Made by a program: the position numbers and the translations under genes. DNA of 24,653 nucleotides from Candidatus Solincola tengchongensis (GTDB taxonomy: Bacteria > Actinomycetota > Geothermincolia > Geothermincolales > RBG-13-55-18), in contig JACVJH010000285.1 in the NCBI GenBank assembly GCA_015711895.1, positions 1 to 24,653 of the forward strand. Direction: 5' to 3'. Shown one piece after another: positions 1 to 8,716 of the stretch. The first letter of the stretch is position 1; each line of letters starts with the position of its first letter. The notes under the pieces were generated by a model that made no database searches, had not been told where the DNA came from, and saw nothing but the letters and a program-made list of their open reading frames with translations.

Positions 1-1952
1 GAGGCCTCCTGAAGTTTCCGGGCCAGCATGATCATGAAGGCCACAGTAAGATCGGCCACGGCATCGGCGTTCCTCCCCGGGATCCGGACGACGGGTATCC
101 CGAAGGCGGTCGCCGATTCCAGGTCCACGTTCACCGGATTGCCGCGGCAGACCACGATCGCCCTGAGATCCGTGGCCAGGTCCATGGCCTGAAAGTCCAC
201 CACGTCCATCTCCGTTACCAGGATATGGCATCCAGTGAGGGCTCCGGCCAGGTCCTCGCCGCCTGCGTACACCCGCATCTCCCGGCGCCAAGGACGGTAG
301 TCCACTTCAATGTCACTGGAGAGCGCGTCGAGCGCTTCACCGTCCAGGACCGCGGTGAGCAGAGCGCGTGGCCTGAAGAGAGCGCTCTTCCTCTCGCCCT
401 CGGCCTCCGCGCCCTTGAGGAGGGAGACGGTCATCAGCCCGGAGAGATGGGCATCGCAAGCGGAGCGCAGGGAGCAGGCCTCCCTCCAACCCGCGTAGAG
501 AGCCTGGTACTCCTCGCGGTCCGGTCCCGGGACGTGCTTGCGCACGGGAAGGCCCAGGCGGCGCGCCCCCTGGACGTGGTCTTCGAGGAGCCCCGCTCCC
601 ACCCCGGCGCAGATGGCCGCCCCGAGGGCGGATACTTCCGAGGTGGCGGCAACGGTGAGGGGGCGGCCGAGCACGTCGCTCAGGATTCCTGCCCACAGGG
701 AACTCCTGGATAGGCCGCCGGCCACAAAGATGTTTTGGGCCTTCTCGCCCAGGACCTCCTCTATCTGTTCCAGGTTGGCGCGGGCGGAATAGGCGATTCC
801 CTCCAGCACGGCACGGCTTACGTGCCGCCTGCCTTCCCGTCGTGAGGGGGTGACCATGTGGGACAGAGACAGGTTGCCCACCGGTATGGAGATGGTGCGG
901 GCGTCGAAGAGGGCCGTTCCCAGGGTGGAGAACACGCCCGAGCCGCCGGGGCGGGAAAGGCGGGCCTCGGCGAGCAAGGAGGGAAGCGGGTAGCTATGTT
1001 CACAGTACATGAGTCCGGCGTACCACTCGAGGACGTAGCCGGCGGTGAGGCCGTTGCTCTCCAGGACGAAAAGGCCTGGAATCACATGCGCCCCACTCCA
1101 CAGCCTGCCTTCGGGGTCCAGGACCGCCTCCGGGGTCACGGCCTGGAGAGGCATGGTGGTACCGGCGATCACCGCCAGGTCGCCCGGCGATACCGCTCCC
1201 GCGCCGAGGAGGCCGCACTGCGTGTCCGCGCCGCCGGCCACCACGGGTATTCCCGCCGGCAGGCCGAGATGTGAGGCCGCCTCGGGCGACAGGCTTCCCA
1301 GGCGGGTTCCGGATTTCACCACGGTAGGGAAGATCCTCTCCGGAAGCTCGAGGGAGCCGATTAAGTCGGAAGCCCAGCGGGAGGCGGTCAGGTCCAGAAG
1401 CAGGGTCTCCCCGGCCTGGGAGAGCTCCGCCGCCGGCTCGCCCCCCATCTTCCAGGCCAGCCAGTCCGAGAGGCTCAGGGTCGCGGCCGCTTTATCCAGC
1501 GCCTCAGGATACCGGTTGCGGAGCCAGAGCAGCCGGGAGGCGGTGAACAGGGGGCTTGGCCAATGGCCGCTGAGGGAGTGGATCTCCTTCCCTCTTTCCC
1601 CGGCCAGGGACATGGACTCGGCGAGAGCCCGGGCATCCTGGTTGGGGGTCGCGAGTAGGGTTTTGCCCTCCCCGTCGAGTAGGACGGTGGTGTTGCGCAT
1701 GCTGGTGGCAGCGATGGCCGCTATTTCGCCCCATGCAGCGCCGGAGCGTTTCAGAGCCTCTCGACAGCACTCACCCAGTTTATTCCAGATATCCTCGAGG
1801 TCAAGGTCGTAGCCGAGGCCCATCGTGTCGGGAGCCGGTGGGTGCGACCATTCCCTTCGGGCGGTAAAGACCTCTCCCGAGTTGACTTCCAGGAAAAGGC
1901 ACCTGCCCGAACCCCCACCGGCGTCCAGGGCGACCAGGAATTCCCTACCCAT
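1..1952 (-). CDS. FGGY sugar kinase (LsrK/YoaC-like) fused to a D-2-hydroxyacid dehydrogenase, 3' end outside window
   Basis: I translated this frame by hand from ATG 1952-1950 to the window edge: 650 codons with no stop. GGAGGGAG lies just upstream of the ATG. Residues about 1-515 are an FGGY kinase: phosphate-binding ALDAGGGSGR near 8-17, catalytic-base motif GGADTQCGLLGAG near 239-251, IAGTTMPLQ, and a C-terminal nucleotide motif FVAGGLSRSSLWAGILSD near 407-424. Local spellings such as SDWLAW, GAHVIPGL and the PGPDREEYQALY tail resemble the autoinducer-2 kinase LsrK. After a short charged linker (about 513-525), residues 526 onward match the start of a PGDH-type 2-hydroxyacid dehydrogenase (RGNPVNVDLESATAFGIPVV, then PGRNADAVADLTVAFMI); the NAD-binding half lies beyond the edge. 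B. subtilis carries neighbouring yoaC (kinase) and yoaD (dehydrogenase) genes, so this may be that pair fused. Probable role: phosphorylating a sugar or acid sugar and oxidising or reducing a related hydroxy acid. Substrate unknown. Cytoplasmic. Confidence 0.88.
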   Translation of the reverse strand, partial: MGREFLVALDAGGGSGRCLFLEVNSGEVFTARREWSHPPAPDTMGLGYDLDLEDIWNKLGECCREALKRSGAAWGEIAAIAATSMRNTTVLLDGEGKTLLATPNQDARALAESMSLAGERGKEIHSLSGHWPSPLFTASRLLWLRNRYPEALDKAAATLSLSDWLAWKMGGEPAAELSQAGETLLLDLTASRWASDLIGSLELPERIFPTVVKSGTRLGSLSPEAASHLGLPAGIPVVAGGADTQCGLLGAGAVSPGDLAVIAGTTMPLQAVTPEAVLDPEGRLWSGAHVIPGLFVLESNGLTAGYVLEWYAGLMYCEHSYPLPSLLAEARLSRPGGSGVFSTLGTALFDARTISIPVGNLSLSHMVTPSRREGRRHVSRAVLEGIAYSARANLEQIEEVLGEKAQNIFVAGGLSRSSLWAGILSDVLGRPLTVAATSEVSALGAAICAGVGAGLLEDHVQGARRLGLPVRKHVPGPDREEYQALYAGWREACSLRSACDAHLSGLMTVSLLKGAEAEGERKSALFRPRALLTAVLDGEALDALSSDIEVDYRPWRREMRVYAGGEDLAGALTGCHILVTEMDVVDFQAMDLATDLRAIVVCRGNPVNVDLESATAFGIPVVRIPGRNADAVADLTVAFMIMLARKLQEA

Positions 1953-2364
1953 TTTTTCTCCCTCCTCGTCGGCCGCATCGCCTTCGTTTGACCGGTGCCC
2001 ATCCGGGTCCACGAAGTTGTTTGCCGGTCCCGTGACGTCAACCCTATTGTATTCCCAAGCCGGGGATACCGGGCAGGAGAAGTGGTCCGCCTGCGTCGTC
2101 TCACGAGCGAAGAGGGCGTGAACGGAGAGAGACCGCTTTGCGGTTCGGTCCAGACATGTCGTGACCGGTATTGATATAGGGTCTATGGTTTTTCCTGGAA
2201 GGACAGGCCCGGTGTTTAATTGTGCAGGACAAAGGCCGATATGGTTAAAAGGCAGCCGACGCCTCGGCGAGGCGATGATGCAGCGCGATTCTGGATGTCG
2301 GGTGCGGAGGAAGCCGCGGAGTGCGGCGCCGTGAGCGGTCAAGGGATCTTGAGGAGTTCATGCC
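1953..2364. other. Divergent intergenic region, 412 bp
   Basis: This lies between the divergent kinase fusion and the flavoprotein gene, so both promoters should be here. I see no credible coding frame. A GC hairpin, GCCTC-ggc-GAGGC, sits near 2263-2275. On the minus strand TACAAT occurs near 2045-2050 as a possible -10 for the kinase gene, without a good -35. Because B. subtilis yoaDCB is, to my recollection, under an S-box, I looked for a SAM-I riboswitch core upstream of the kinase start and did not find one. Confidence 0.5.
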
Positions 2365-3630
2365 GTGACGCATTACCGCGTTATCATCCTGGGAGGAGGG
2401 CCTGCTGGCTCACTCAGCGCCCTTTTCCTTCTCCAGAGGCGTCCGGATCTGGCGGGCGACATCCTCATACTCGAGGCGAAGCGGTTTCCCCGCGAGAAGA
2501 TATGCGGGGGAGGCGTGAGTGGGCGGGTCACCCGGCGCTTGCGCGAGCTGGGGTTGGAACCCGAAGTGCTCCCCCGCGTTCCGCTGAGGGGATTCACCGT
2601 ATGTTACCGGGATATGCGCCACCGCCCGGAGTTCGGCAACCGGGACTGCTTTGTGGTCCGGAGGAGCGCGCTCGACGCTTTCCTGCTATGCGCCGCTGCG
2701 GAGAGAGGCGCGGAAGTGCGGTTCACGCCCGCCGTGGGCGCGTGCCGCGAGAGGAGAGGCGTGAGGGTGATGACAGCGGATGGCTCCCTTTTCCGGGCCC
2801 AGGTCCTTGTGGCCGCCGACGGGGTCAACGGCAGGAGCAGAGAATGGTTTGCTGCGCCGCACAGGGGAGCGAAGACCCTCCTCCTACAGACCGATGCCCC
2901 CTTCCCGGAGGAGGCCGAGGACCTTCACGACTCGCTCGTCCTGGACTTCACCCCGCCCCGCTTCGGCATCCGGGGATACGTGTGGTTCTTCCCCTCCCTG
3001 AACGATGAGGGCCAGAGGGTGGTGAACGCAGGGATATCCGGCGGCGGGTTCTCCAGCGGCTCGGCGCGTCGGCTCAGGGAGTGCTTCCGAGCCGTTCTCA
3101 AGGATCATCCGGAAATGGCGGGTGCCTTTCGCGCTGAACCGCGCTTCAGGGCTTACCCGGAAAGGAACTTCTCCATCCTGCAGCGTTTCTCCGTGGAACG
3201 GGTCATCTTCGTGGGGGAGCAGCTGGGGGTGGACCCCTTCACCGGCGAAGGGCTGGGAATCTGTGCCGATTCCGCTGCCGCGGCCGCAGGGTGTATCGCA
3301 AGAGCCCTCGAAGAGGGGGATTTCTCCTTCCGGGGTTACGCCTCCCAACTGCTCAGGGCCCCCTTCTTCCCCTTATACCTCATCGGCACCACCTACTGGC
3401 CGCAGAGCCTGTGGCGCCAGCCCTGCTTCCTCTTCTTCATGTCCACCCGCGAATCCTCGGCGGGGGGGATGAACGTCATCGATTATTACGCCAAGGTATT
3501 CTCGGGTCTCATCCCGGGCGAGGAGCTTTATACACTCCGTTTCTGGAGGACGGTCCTCAGGGATGCGGTTGGCGTGCTGCCGGAATGGCTTTCCACTTCC
3601 GCCCCGACGCCGTGCGACCGATGCCCTTAA
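2365..3630 (+). CDS. Geranylgeranyl reductase family FAD-dependent oxidoreductase
   Basis: A 421-residue flavoprotein of the geranylgeranyl reductase / p-hydroxybenzoate hydroxylase fold. The N-terminal FAD motif ILGGGPAGS spans residues 8-16. KICGGGVSG (45-53) is the family's conserved Lys-x-Cys-Gly-Gly segment, ADGVNGRSR (151-159) is the second FAD motif, and VGEQLGVDPFTGEGLG (283-298) is the C-terminal flavin-binding motif. Relatives saturate isoprenoid chains of lipids, quinones or chlorophyll, or reduce/hydroxylate other hydrophobic substrates; the substrate here cannot be assigned. The last 80 residues are hydrophobic and aromatic, fitting membrane association. Start is GTG with GAGGAG eight bases upstream. 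Its TAA overlaps the TAA of the convergent M28 peptidase gene in a shared TTAA (3627-3630), so the two genes have no spacer. Confidence 0.88.
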   Translation: MTHYRVIILGGGPAGSLSALFLLQRRPDLAGDILILEAKRFPREKICGGGVSGRVTRRLRELGLEPEVLPRVPLRGFTVCYRDMRHRPEFGNRDCFVVRRSALDAFLLCAAAERGAEVRFTPAVGACRERRGVRVMTADGSLFRAQVLVAADGVNGRSREWFAAPHRGAKTLLLQTDAPFPEEAEDLHDSLVLDFTPPRFGIRGYVWFFPSLNDEGQRVVNAGISGGGFSSGSARRLRECFRAVLKDHPEMAGAFRAEPRFRAYPERNFSILQRFSVERVIFVGEQLGVDPFTGEGLGICADSAAAAAGCIARALEEGDFSFRGYASQLLRAPFFPLYLIGTTYWPQSLWRQPCFLFFMSTRESSAGGMNVIDYYAKVFSGLIPGEELYTLRFWRTVLRDAVGVLPEWLSTSAPTPCDRCP

Positions 3631-4829
3631 CCTCCGTCGATCTTCCTCAGCATGTCTATTACCAGTTGAAGAGTCGTGGCCAGGGATTCCGGCCTCACGT
3701 TCTCGATGGTGTCCAGACGGGTGTGGTAATGAGGAACCAGGCGGGAAGTGTCCTGGCAGCATATGGAAATACTGGGAATGCCCGCACGCGCGAAGGCACT
3801 CCCGTCGGTGGCCCCGACGAGCATGACGGTCACCTTCATGGGATAACCGTTATCCCGCGCCGCTTCCCGTGCCAGGTCGACCAGGTAGGGGTCCATGGTG
3901 GCGCCGCACCACAGTTCGCGCTTGAAGGCGGTCAAGTACTTCTCGTCGTATATACCGTCCAGGAACACGGCGTAGGTTGGGATGGACATGAATTCCCTTC
4001 TGTGGCGCGCCGCGTAACGTTTGGCTCCCCGCAGGCCTGCCTCCTCGGCGGACATGGCCACCAGGAGCACTTCCGTCTGGCGGGGCCGGAAACCTCCCCT
4101 CTCCCGAGCCTCCTTGAGGTAGCGGGCCAATCCGCAGAGGACGCTCACGCCGGCCATGTCGTCCATGGCTCCCGGCACAACGTCACGGGTGTGGAAGACG
4201 GCGAAAGGCAGCACGACGGGAACGAAGGCGATGCAGATATAGCCCAACACCCGGAAGGCGGTGCTGTCCGGCATACCCGTGGAGCCGGCCACGGTGCGGG
4301 CCAGCGAGGCCGCCAGGAGGACCAGCGGTCCTGTGAAGGCCAGGACCATGGCCGGAACGGCGAGGCCCTTCAGCCAGTACCAGACCTTGAACTCGTAGGC
4401 GGAGTCGAGGTGCGCGGAGATTATGAGCCTCTTGCGACACTCCCCCTCGGGAGGGATGACGCCGATGACGTTCTCCCCCTTTCTACGCGGGAACAGGAAA
4501 TCGATAAACTCGCGGTAGCGCACTACCTCGAAGAAGAGGATTCCCACACAGACCGACGTGATGATGAGGGAGATGGGCGGGAGGACATAATAGAGCACCA
4601 GGGCGGCCAGATAACCGGTCACCAGGAAGGGGAAAAAGCCGAGGAAGGCCTTGGGGCTGCAGGTGAACTCCTCCACGCGCACCTCGCTGCAGGCCTCACC
4701 CACTTCCTCGGCGAAGAGCCGGCCAAGCCTCTTTTCCTCCTCGCTGCACGATTCGCGGGGGCCGATCTCCCGCATGACCCGGTCCACCAGCTTGTGCATG
4801 TACTCCGCGTATCGCTCCGCCTCGCCCAT
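3627..4829 (-). CDS. Membrane-embedded M28-family metallopeptidase
   Basis: A 400-residue zinc peptidase of family M28 (aminopeptidase/carboxypeptidase type). Visible metal and catalytic residues are H140 and D142 in SAHLDS, D223 in GAMDDMAG, E262/E263 in SAEEAGLRG, D342 in GATDGSAF and H369 in PHYHTRLDT, the expected co-catalytic two-metal set. The protein has four likely membrane segments: about 63-82 and 85-103 before the catalytic core, and about 157-178 and 194-212 between the first metal ligands (H140/D142) and the next (D223). That second pair interrupts the peptidase domain itself. No signal peptide. ATG is preceded by GGGAGGTAAGGA. It lies 38 bp after the YihY/BrkB-like gene on the same strand, so co-transcription is likely. 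Family is secure; substrate and the side of the membrane holding the active site are unknown. Confidence 0.87.
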   Translation of the reverse strand: MGEAERYAEYMHKLVDRVMREIGPRESCSEEEKRLGRLFAEEVGEACSEVRVEEFTCSPKAFLGFFPFLVTGYLAALVLYYVLPPISLIITSVCVGILFFEVVRYREFIDFLFPRRKGENVIGVIPPEGECRKRLIISAHLDSAYEFKVWYWLKGLAVPAMVLAFTGPLVLLAASLARTVAGSTGMPDSTAFRVLGYICIAFVPVVLPFAVFHTRDVVPGAMDDMAGVSVLCGLARYLKEARERGGFRPRQTEVLLVAMSAEEAGLRGAKRYAARHRREFMSIPTYAVFLDGIYDEKYLTAFKRELWCGATMDPYLVDLAREAARDNGYPMKVTVMLVGATDGSAFARAGIPSISICCQDTSRLVPHYHTRLDTIENVRPESLATTLQLVIDMLRKIDGG

Positions 4830-4867
4830 TCCTTACCTCCCGATGCCTTTCTATCCGGTGGGGGATA

Positions 4868-5725
4868 CTAGGGATCACCGTTCCCCGCCTCCTCCACCAT
4901 TGCCGTTCCCTCGGGCCCGAAAACCGCCCTCCGGCACAGGTAACGGTTGAGGGCAGCTCCGAAGAAGACCGCGTAAGAGGTGTAGAAAATCATGATAACG
5001 GCCATTACCGCGACGGCGAATGAGCCGTATATCAACGAAAGCCTTCCCAGTCTCGAGTAATACCATGTGAGGAGGAGTTGAAGGGGGTTTATGAGGAGGG
5101 AAGCCAATAGGGCCCCCTTCCATACCCGCCGGAATCCCGGCCTTTCCCCCAGGGAATAGTCGTAGATGAAGACCAGACCGCCGAAGTGGATGCTCGCGGT
5201 GGCCGCGACGGCCGCCAACGAGAGTGGCACCTCCAGGAAGCCCACTTTTCCGGCGGCGAAGACCAGGAGGGCATATATCCCGAACCCGAGCGCCGCCGCC
5301 CCGGCGATGACCAGCAGCATCGCCAACCCCTTCAGTTTGCGCTTAAGGAACGACGGTTTCCCGGCGTCCCACATCCTGGCCAGCCACAACTGGAGTGAAT
5401 CGGTGGCCTTGGTGCCCGTGAGCAACAAACCGGCGAAGCCGGCAAGCCCGAGCACACCTCCCAGATCGCGCGAGGAGTTCAAGGCCTCCCTGATCGTTTC
5501 CGATAAACCCGGAACCTGCTCGGCCAGATAATCGACCATGCGCCGGTAGAGTTCCGGCCTTCCTCCCAGGAGCATGCCCAGGACGCCTCCGGCCAAGGCC
5601 AGCAGGGCGAAGAGGGATAGAAAGGAGAAGAAGGAGAACGCGGCCGCGGCTTGGGGGCCCTCCCAGCCGGAGAATTCCGCCCAGGCACCCCGGACCGTCT
5701 TAAGCACCCGCCGAAGGGAGGCCAC
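4868..5725 (-). CDS. YihY/BrkB-family inner membrane protein
   Basis: A polytopic membrane protein of the YihY/virulence factor BrkB (formerly 'ribonuclease BN') family, 285 residues from the start chosen here. Hydrophobic segments lie at about 27-52, 88-106, 132-158, 165-188, 203-222 and 232-257. The motif LLTGTKATDSLQLWLARMWD (101-120) and the NPLQLLLTWYYSR region fit the family, whose members usually have six membrane helices and about 270-320 residues. Biochemical role is unsettled in the family; an RNase role has been retracted, and transport or lipid-related roles are only suggested. I chose GTG at 5725 because AGGAGG (5735-5740) is nine bases upstream; the same frame can open at a TTG at 5779, which lacks a good ribosome site and adds 18 polar residues. 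The M28 gene follows 38 bp downstream. Confidence 0.83.
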   Translation of the reverse strand: MASLRRVLKTVRGAWAEFSGWEGPQAAAAFSFFSFLSLFALLALAGGVLGMLLGGRPELYRRMVDYLAEQVPGLSETIREALNSSRDLGGVLGLAGFAGLLLTGTKATDSLQLWLARMWDAGKPSFLKRKLKGLAMLLVIAGAAALGFGIYALLVFAAGKVGFLEVPLSLAAVAATASIHFGGLVFIYDYSLGERPGFRRVWKGALLASLLINPLQLLLTWYYSRLGRLSLIYGSFAVAVMAVIMIFYTSYAVFFGAALNRYLCRRAVFGPEGTAMVEEAGNGDP

Positions 5726-5828
5726 AGCCCTCACCCTCCTTTCTGCAGGCCCTGGAGATGCCGATCCTCGCTCCCTCAAGAGAAGGAACAGCGGTCAATT
5801 CATTATGGCACAGAAAACCCGTTTCCGT

Positions 5829-7334
5829 TCACCGCCGTGGTCGAGGTCGTCGTGAAGGCCGTGCAGACCCAGCCGCGCGGAAGATTAGCGAAACCGCAGG
5901 CATGACAAGAAGGGGGACGAGCATGGACACCGCTCCGGCGAAAGGGACCCAGGGAGTTCCCAGTGAGAAAGCCTGTCCGGTCCTGGCCGCCCACCAGGCG
6001 GAGAGCCCTATGGAAAGCCCCAGGGAGCACGTGAGCCCGGAGAGCATGGACGCCCACGCACCGGCCTTCGTGGCCCCTTTCCAGAGCAGCCCGTACAGGT
6101 AGGGGGCGATGAAGGCCCCGGTCACCGTGCCCCAGGAGATGGACATCATGTTGACGATGAAGGTCCAGGGCTTGAGGGCGATGAGGAGGGATATGCCCAC
6201 GAAGAGGGCACAGAGAAAGCGCAAGAGAAGGGTGGATTTTCTCTCCCCCAGCGCGTCGGCTCCTCCCGCCAGGTCTATGGCCACGGCCGAGCTGGAAACC
6301 AGTACCAGCGAGGAGAGCGTGGACATGGAGGCGGAGAGTATCAGGAGCAGGATGATCAGGGTGAGTGCGGAGGGGAGGAGATCGTTTATCAGCGTGGGCA
6401 TGAGGTTGTCCGCGCCTATCTGCTTGACCTGTTCAGCGGAGTAGAAGACCCTGGTCAGGGCCCCGGAGAAATAGGCCCCGAAGGTGCAGACCAGGGAGAA
6501 CACGGTGCACACGACGGCGGCTTTGGGTATCATGCGCTCGCTCTTTATGGAGTAGAACTTCTGCACCATCTGAGGGAGGCCCAGGGGCCCCACGGAGGTG
6601 AGCACCACAAGCGAGAGCAAGCCGAGCCAGGCGGGAGGCGAGGATGGAGGCTGTGCGGCATGAACGGTTCCGACCCTCTCAAGCGCCCCCGAAAGGCCGG
6701 CGGCGTTGAAGCCGGCGGCCCTGTTCAGTACGAAGGCGACGAGGAGAAGGGACCCGGCGATCATGATGGTGCCCTGTATGAAATCGACCAGGGTCACCGC
6801 CGGGTAGCCCCCCGTCACCAGGTAGACCGCTGTGAGGACGGCGATGACCACCAGGGCTTGGGTATAGTCGATGTGGAAAACGTTTTAAAAGAGGTAGGAA
6901 AGGCCCATGTACACGGACGCGGAATAGTGGAGCAGGAAGACGAAGGTCACCAGGGCGGAGAACCTCTTCATGCCCGTGCTCCCGTAGCGCGCCTCCAGGA
7001 ACTCTGGCATGGTCAGCGCGTTCATGCGCGCCGTCTCCGTGCGGGTGCGGCGCGCCAGGAGCAACCAGGCCAGAAGGGTGCCCGCGAGGACGTTGCCGGC
7101 CACTATCCACATGGTACCGAACCCGTAGGTCCAGCCGAGCTTTCCGGCATAGCCCACGAAGAGGACGGCGGAAAAATAGGTGGTCCCGTAGGCGAAGGCC
7201 GAGATCCATGGCCCTATGCTGCGATTTCCAAGGAAGAACTCGGAAGTGGACCTCGTTCGCCAGGAGCTTCGGACGGCGATGAAGACCATCACGGCTGCGT
7301 AGAGGGCGACGATGATGGCTTTGACCAGGGCCAC
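5829..7334 (-). pseudogene. Sodium:solute symporter (SSS family) interrupted by one in-frame TAA
   Basis: One continuous reading frame of 502 codons encodes an SSS-family Na+-coupled symporter, typical length for the family, but codon 150 is TAA (6887-6885 on the minus strand). Before it: GTG start with AGGAGG six bases upstream, first helix, then SEFFLGNRSIGPWISAFAYG (31-50), a family-typical segment. After it the same frame carries straight on through IDYTQALVVIA and VYLVTGGYPAVTLVDFIQGT with no lost or gained bases, ending at TGA 5829-5831. The codon before the stop is TTT and the family often has Glu or a similar residue after this Leu-Phe, so a single GAA-to-TAA change would explain it. 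It could be a genuine nonsense mutation, a sequencing error or a polymorphism. TAA is not a known Sec or Pyl codon. Substrate (amino acid, pantothenate, sugar) cannot be told. Confidence 0.82.
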
Positions 7335-7378
7335 CGGAGGCCTCCTTTCCCTGCTGCGAACATCGCTCCCTTGCGAAA

Positions 7379-7384
7379 ATTATA
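7379..7384 (-). promoter_or_regulatory. Extended -10 promoter element upstream of the symporter gene
   Basis: On the minus strand TGC-TATAAT forms a perfect extended -10 in the 83-bp gap between the radical SAM gene and the symporter start, about 45 bases before the GTG. No good -35 is seen, which extended -10 promoters can do without. It suggests the symporter can be transcribed independently of the gene upstream. Confidence 0.5.
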
Positions 7385-7417
7385 GCAGACGGGGGGTGCG
7401 GTATCCGCAGCCGGAGT

Positions 7418-8716
7418 TCAAAGCACCCACCCGGGATGCCCTGCGCAGAACTCGCGCATGAAGGGGTAGATCCAGGAAGATACCTCAGGCTCCAGGTAAA
7501 ACGTCGGATAAAGGAGGTTCTGCCCCGGTTCGATGGCCCTCCGTTTCAGCGCGAGGGTTTCCAGCTCACAGCCCGGGTACACGCGGATGCCGACCGTTAC
7601 CGTGACCTGATCGGGAGCGAGTTCCAGCATGAGGTCCAGGCTCTCCCGGAGTGTCCGCTCGTTTTCCCCCGGACCGCCCAGGAGAAGGAAACAGTTGGTG
7701 CGGAGCCCCAGTTCCTTGGCCAGGGAAACGGAACGCACAACGTGCCGACGGGTGAAGTCCTTCCTGAGGGCGGAGAGGATTTCCTCCGAACCGCTCTCGT
7801 TTCCTATGCTCAAGCCCACGCACCCCGCTTCCCTCAGGGCTTCCAGGACGCTCGGGTCGCAGAACAGGGGGTTGAAGGTGCACCACCATCTTAGGGACAG
7901 CTCGCGTGAGGCGATCTCCCGGCACAAGTCCAACGTGTAGCCCTGGGGGTAGTTGAACAGCGAATCGGTGAAGATGACATAGCGGATGCCGTGGTCGGCC
8001 TCCAGTCCCGCCAGCTCCTCAGCCACCTCGGACGGAGAACGCGCCCGGACAGCCTTGCCCTCGATGACCGGGTTGGTGCAGTAGATGCAGCGCATATGAC
8101 ACCCGCGACGGGCCTGGAGGTTGGCTGTGTAGGCCGGTGTCCCGCCCGGGAGCGAGTTGTACCGACGGACGTCGAAAAGCTCACGGTCGGGAGGCGGAAA
8201 GGACCCCGGCCAGGCGTAATGGGCGGGCGGATTGACCCAGGAGCGGCCTTCGCGGCGGATGGCCAGCCCAGGCAGGGAGTCAAAATTGGCATTGTTTTCC
8301 AGGCGGCGGAGAAGCTCGAGGAAGGTCCTCTCCCCCTCCCCCACCACTCCCACCTCCAGATCCAGATATTCAAGGCACTGCAGCGGAAAGATGGAGAAAC
8401 CGGCCCCTCCCAGCACAATGGGGGCGTCGGTCTCCGCCCGCAAGGCGCGCACCAGCTCCCTCAGCGGCGGGAGGTAGAACTCGCTGTTGAACATATCCTG
8501 GTTGTCTATGTTGCGGATGGAAAGCCCTATGCAGTGAGGCCGGAATTCCCTCACCCGCTCCACGGTCTCCTTAACGGGATCGGAGGAGAACATCAGGTCC
8601 AGGGCGGAGACCTCGTGCCCCGCATTGCGGGAAGCCGAGGCCACGCAGGCGATGCCCAAGGGAAAGGGGACCAGGTTTTCCCGGCAGCGGTTCTCGCTGA
8701 TGAGCAAAACTCGCAA
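7418..8716 (-). CDS. Radical SAM protein with N-terminal B12-binding-type domain
   Basis: A 432-residue B12-domain radical SAM protein. Residues 1-140 form a Rossmann-like cobalamin-binding-type domain (MRVLLISENR start, VLGGAGFS at 101-108, VGEGERTFLELLRRL at 125-139), but no DxHxxG motif for lower-axial His ligation is visible, so base-off cobalamin binding by that His is unlikely. RGCHMRCIYC gives the [4Fe-4S] cysteines C206, C210 and C213. IGNESGSEEIL (304-314) and LLLGGPGE (344-351) are usual core strands. Family members include methyltransferases, ring-forming enzymes and lipid or hopanoid modifiers; none can be selected here. Start is TTG with AGGAGG about 11 bases upstream; an ATG at 8723 is out of frame. 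The damaged symporter lies 83 bp downstream on the same strand. Cytoplasmic. Confidence 0.86.
   Translation of the reverse strand: MRVLLISENRCRENLVPFPLGIACVASASRNAGHEVSALDLMFSSDPVKETVERVREFRPHCIGLSIRNIDNQDMFNSEFYLPPLRELVRALRAETDAPIVLGGAGFSIFPLQCLEYLDLEVGVVGEGERTFLELLRRLENNANFDSLPGLAIRREGRSWVNPPAHYAWPGSFPPPDRELFDVRRYNSLPGGTPAYTANLQARRGCHMRCIYCTNPVIEGKAVRARSPSEVAEELAGLEADHGIRYVIFTDSLFNYPQGYTLDLCREIASRELSLRWWCTFNPLFCDPSVLEALREAGCVGLSIGNESGSEEILSALRKDFTRRHVVRSVSLAKELGLRTNCFLLLGGPGENERTLRESLDLMLELAPDQVTVTVGIRVYPGCELETLALKRRAIEPGQNLLYPTFYLEPEVSSWIYPFMREFCAGHPGWVL

Noticed and set aside
1953..2220. S-box (SAM-I) riboswitch upstream of the kinase fusion, as recalled for B. subtilis yoaDCB
   Set aside because: The conserved riboswitch core and its terminator could not be found on the minus strand.
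2220..3008. 262-codon open frame on the plus strand
   Set aside because: It overlaps the flavoprotein gene in another register; the flavoprotein has clear FAD motifs and a ribosome site.
3291..4871. 526-codon open frame on the plus strand
   Set aside because: It lies opposite the M28 peptidase gene and overlaps the end of the flavoprotein gene; composition is GC-driven, with no domain and no ribosome site.
6885..6887. Recoding (selenocysteine, pyrrolysine or programmed readthrough) at the symporter stop
   Set aside because: The codon is TAA, not TGA or TAG, and I see no recoding structure; a point mutation or sequence error is simpler.
6660..7385. 241-codon open frame on the plus strand
   Set aside because: Antisense to the symporter gene, rich in Gly, His and Glu, with no domain or start signal.
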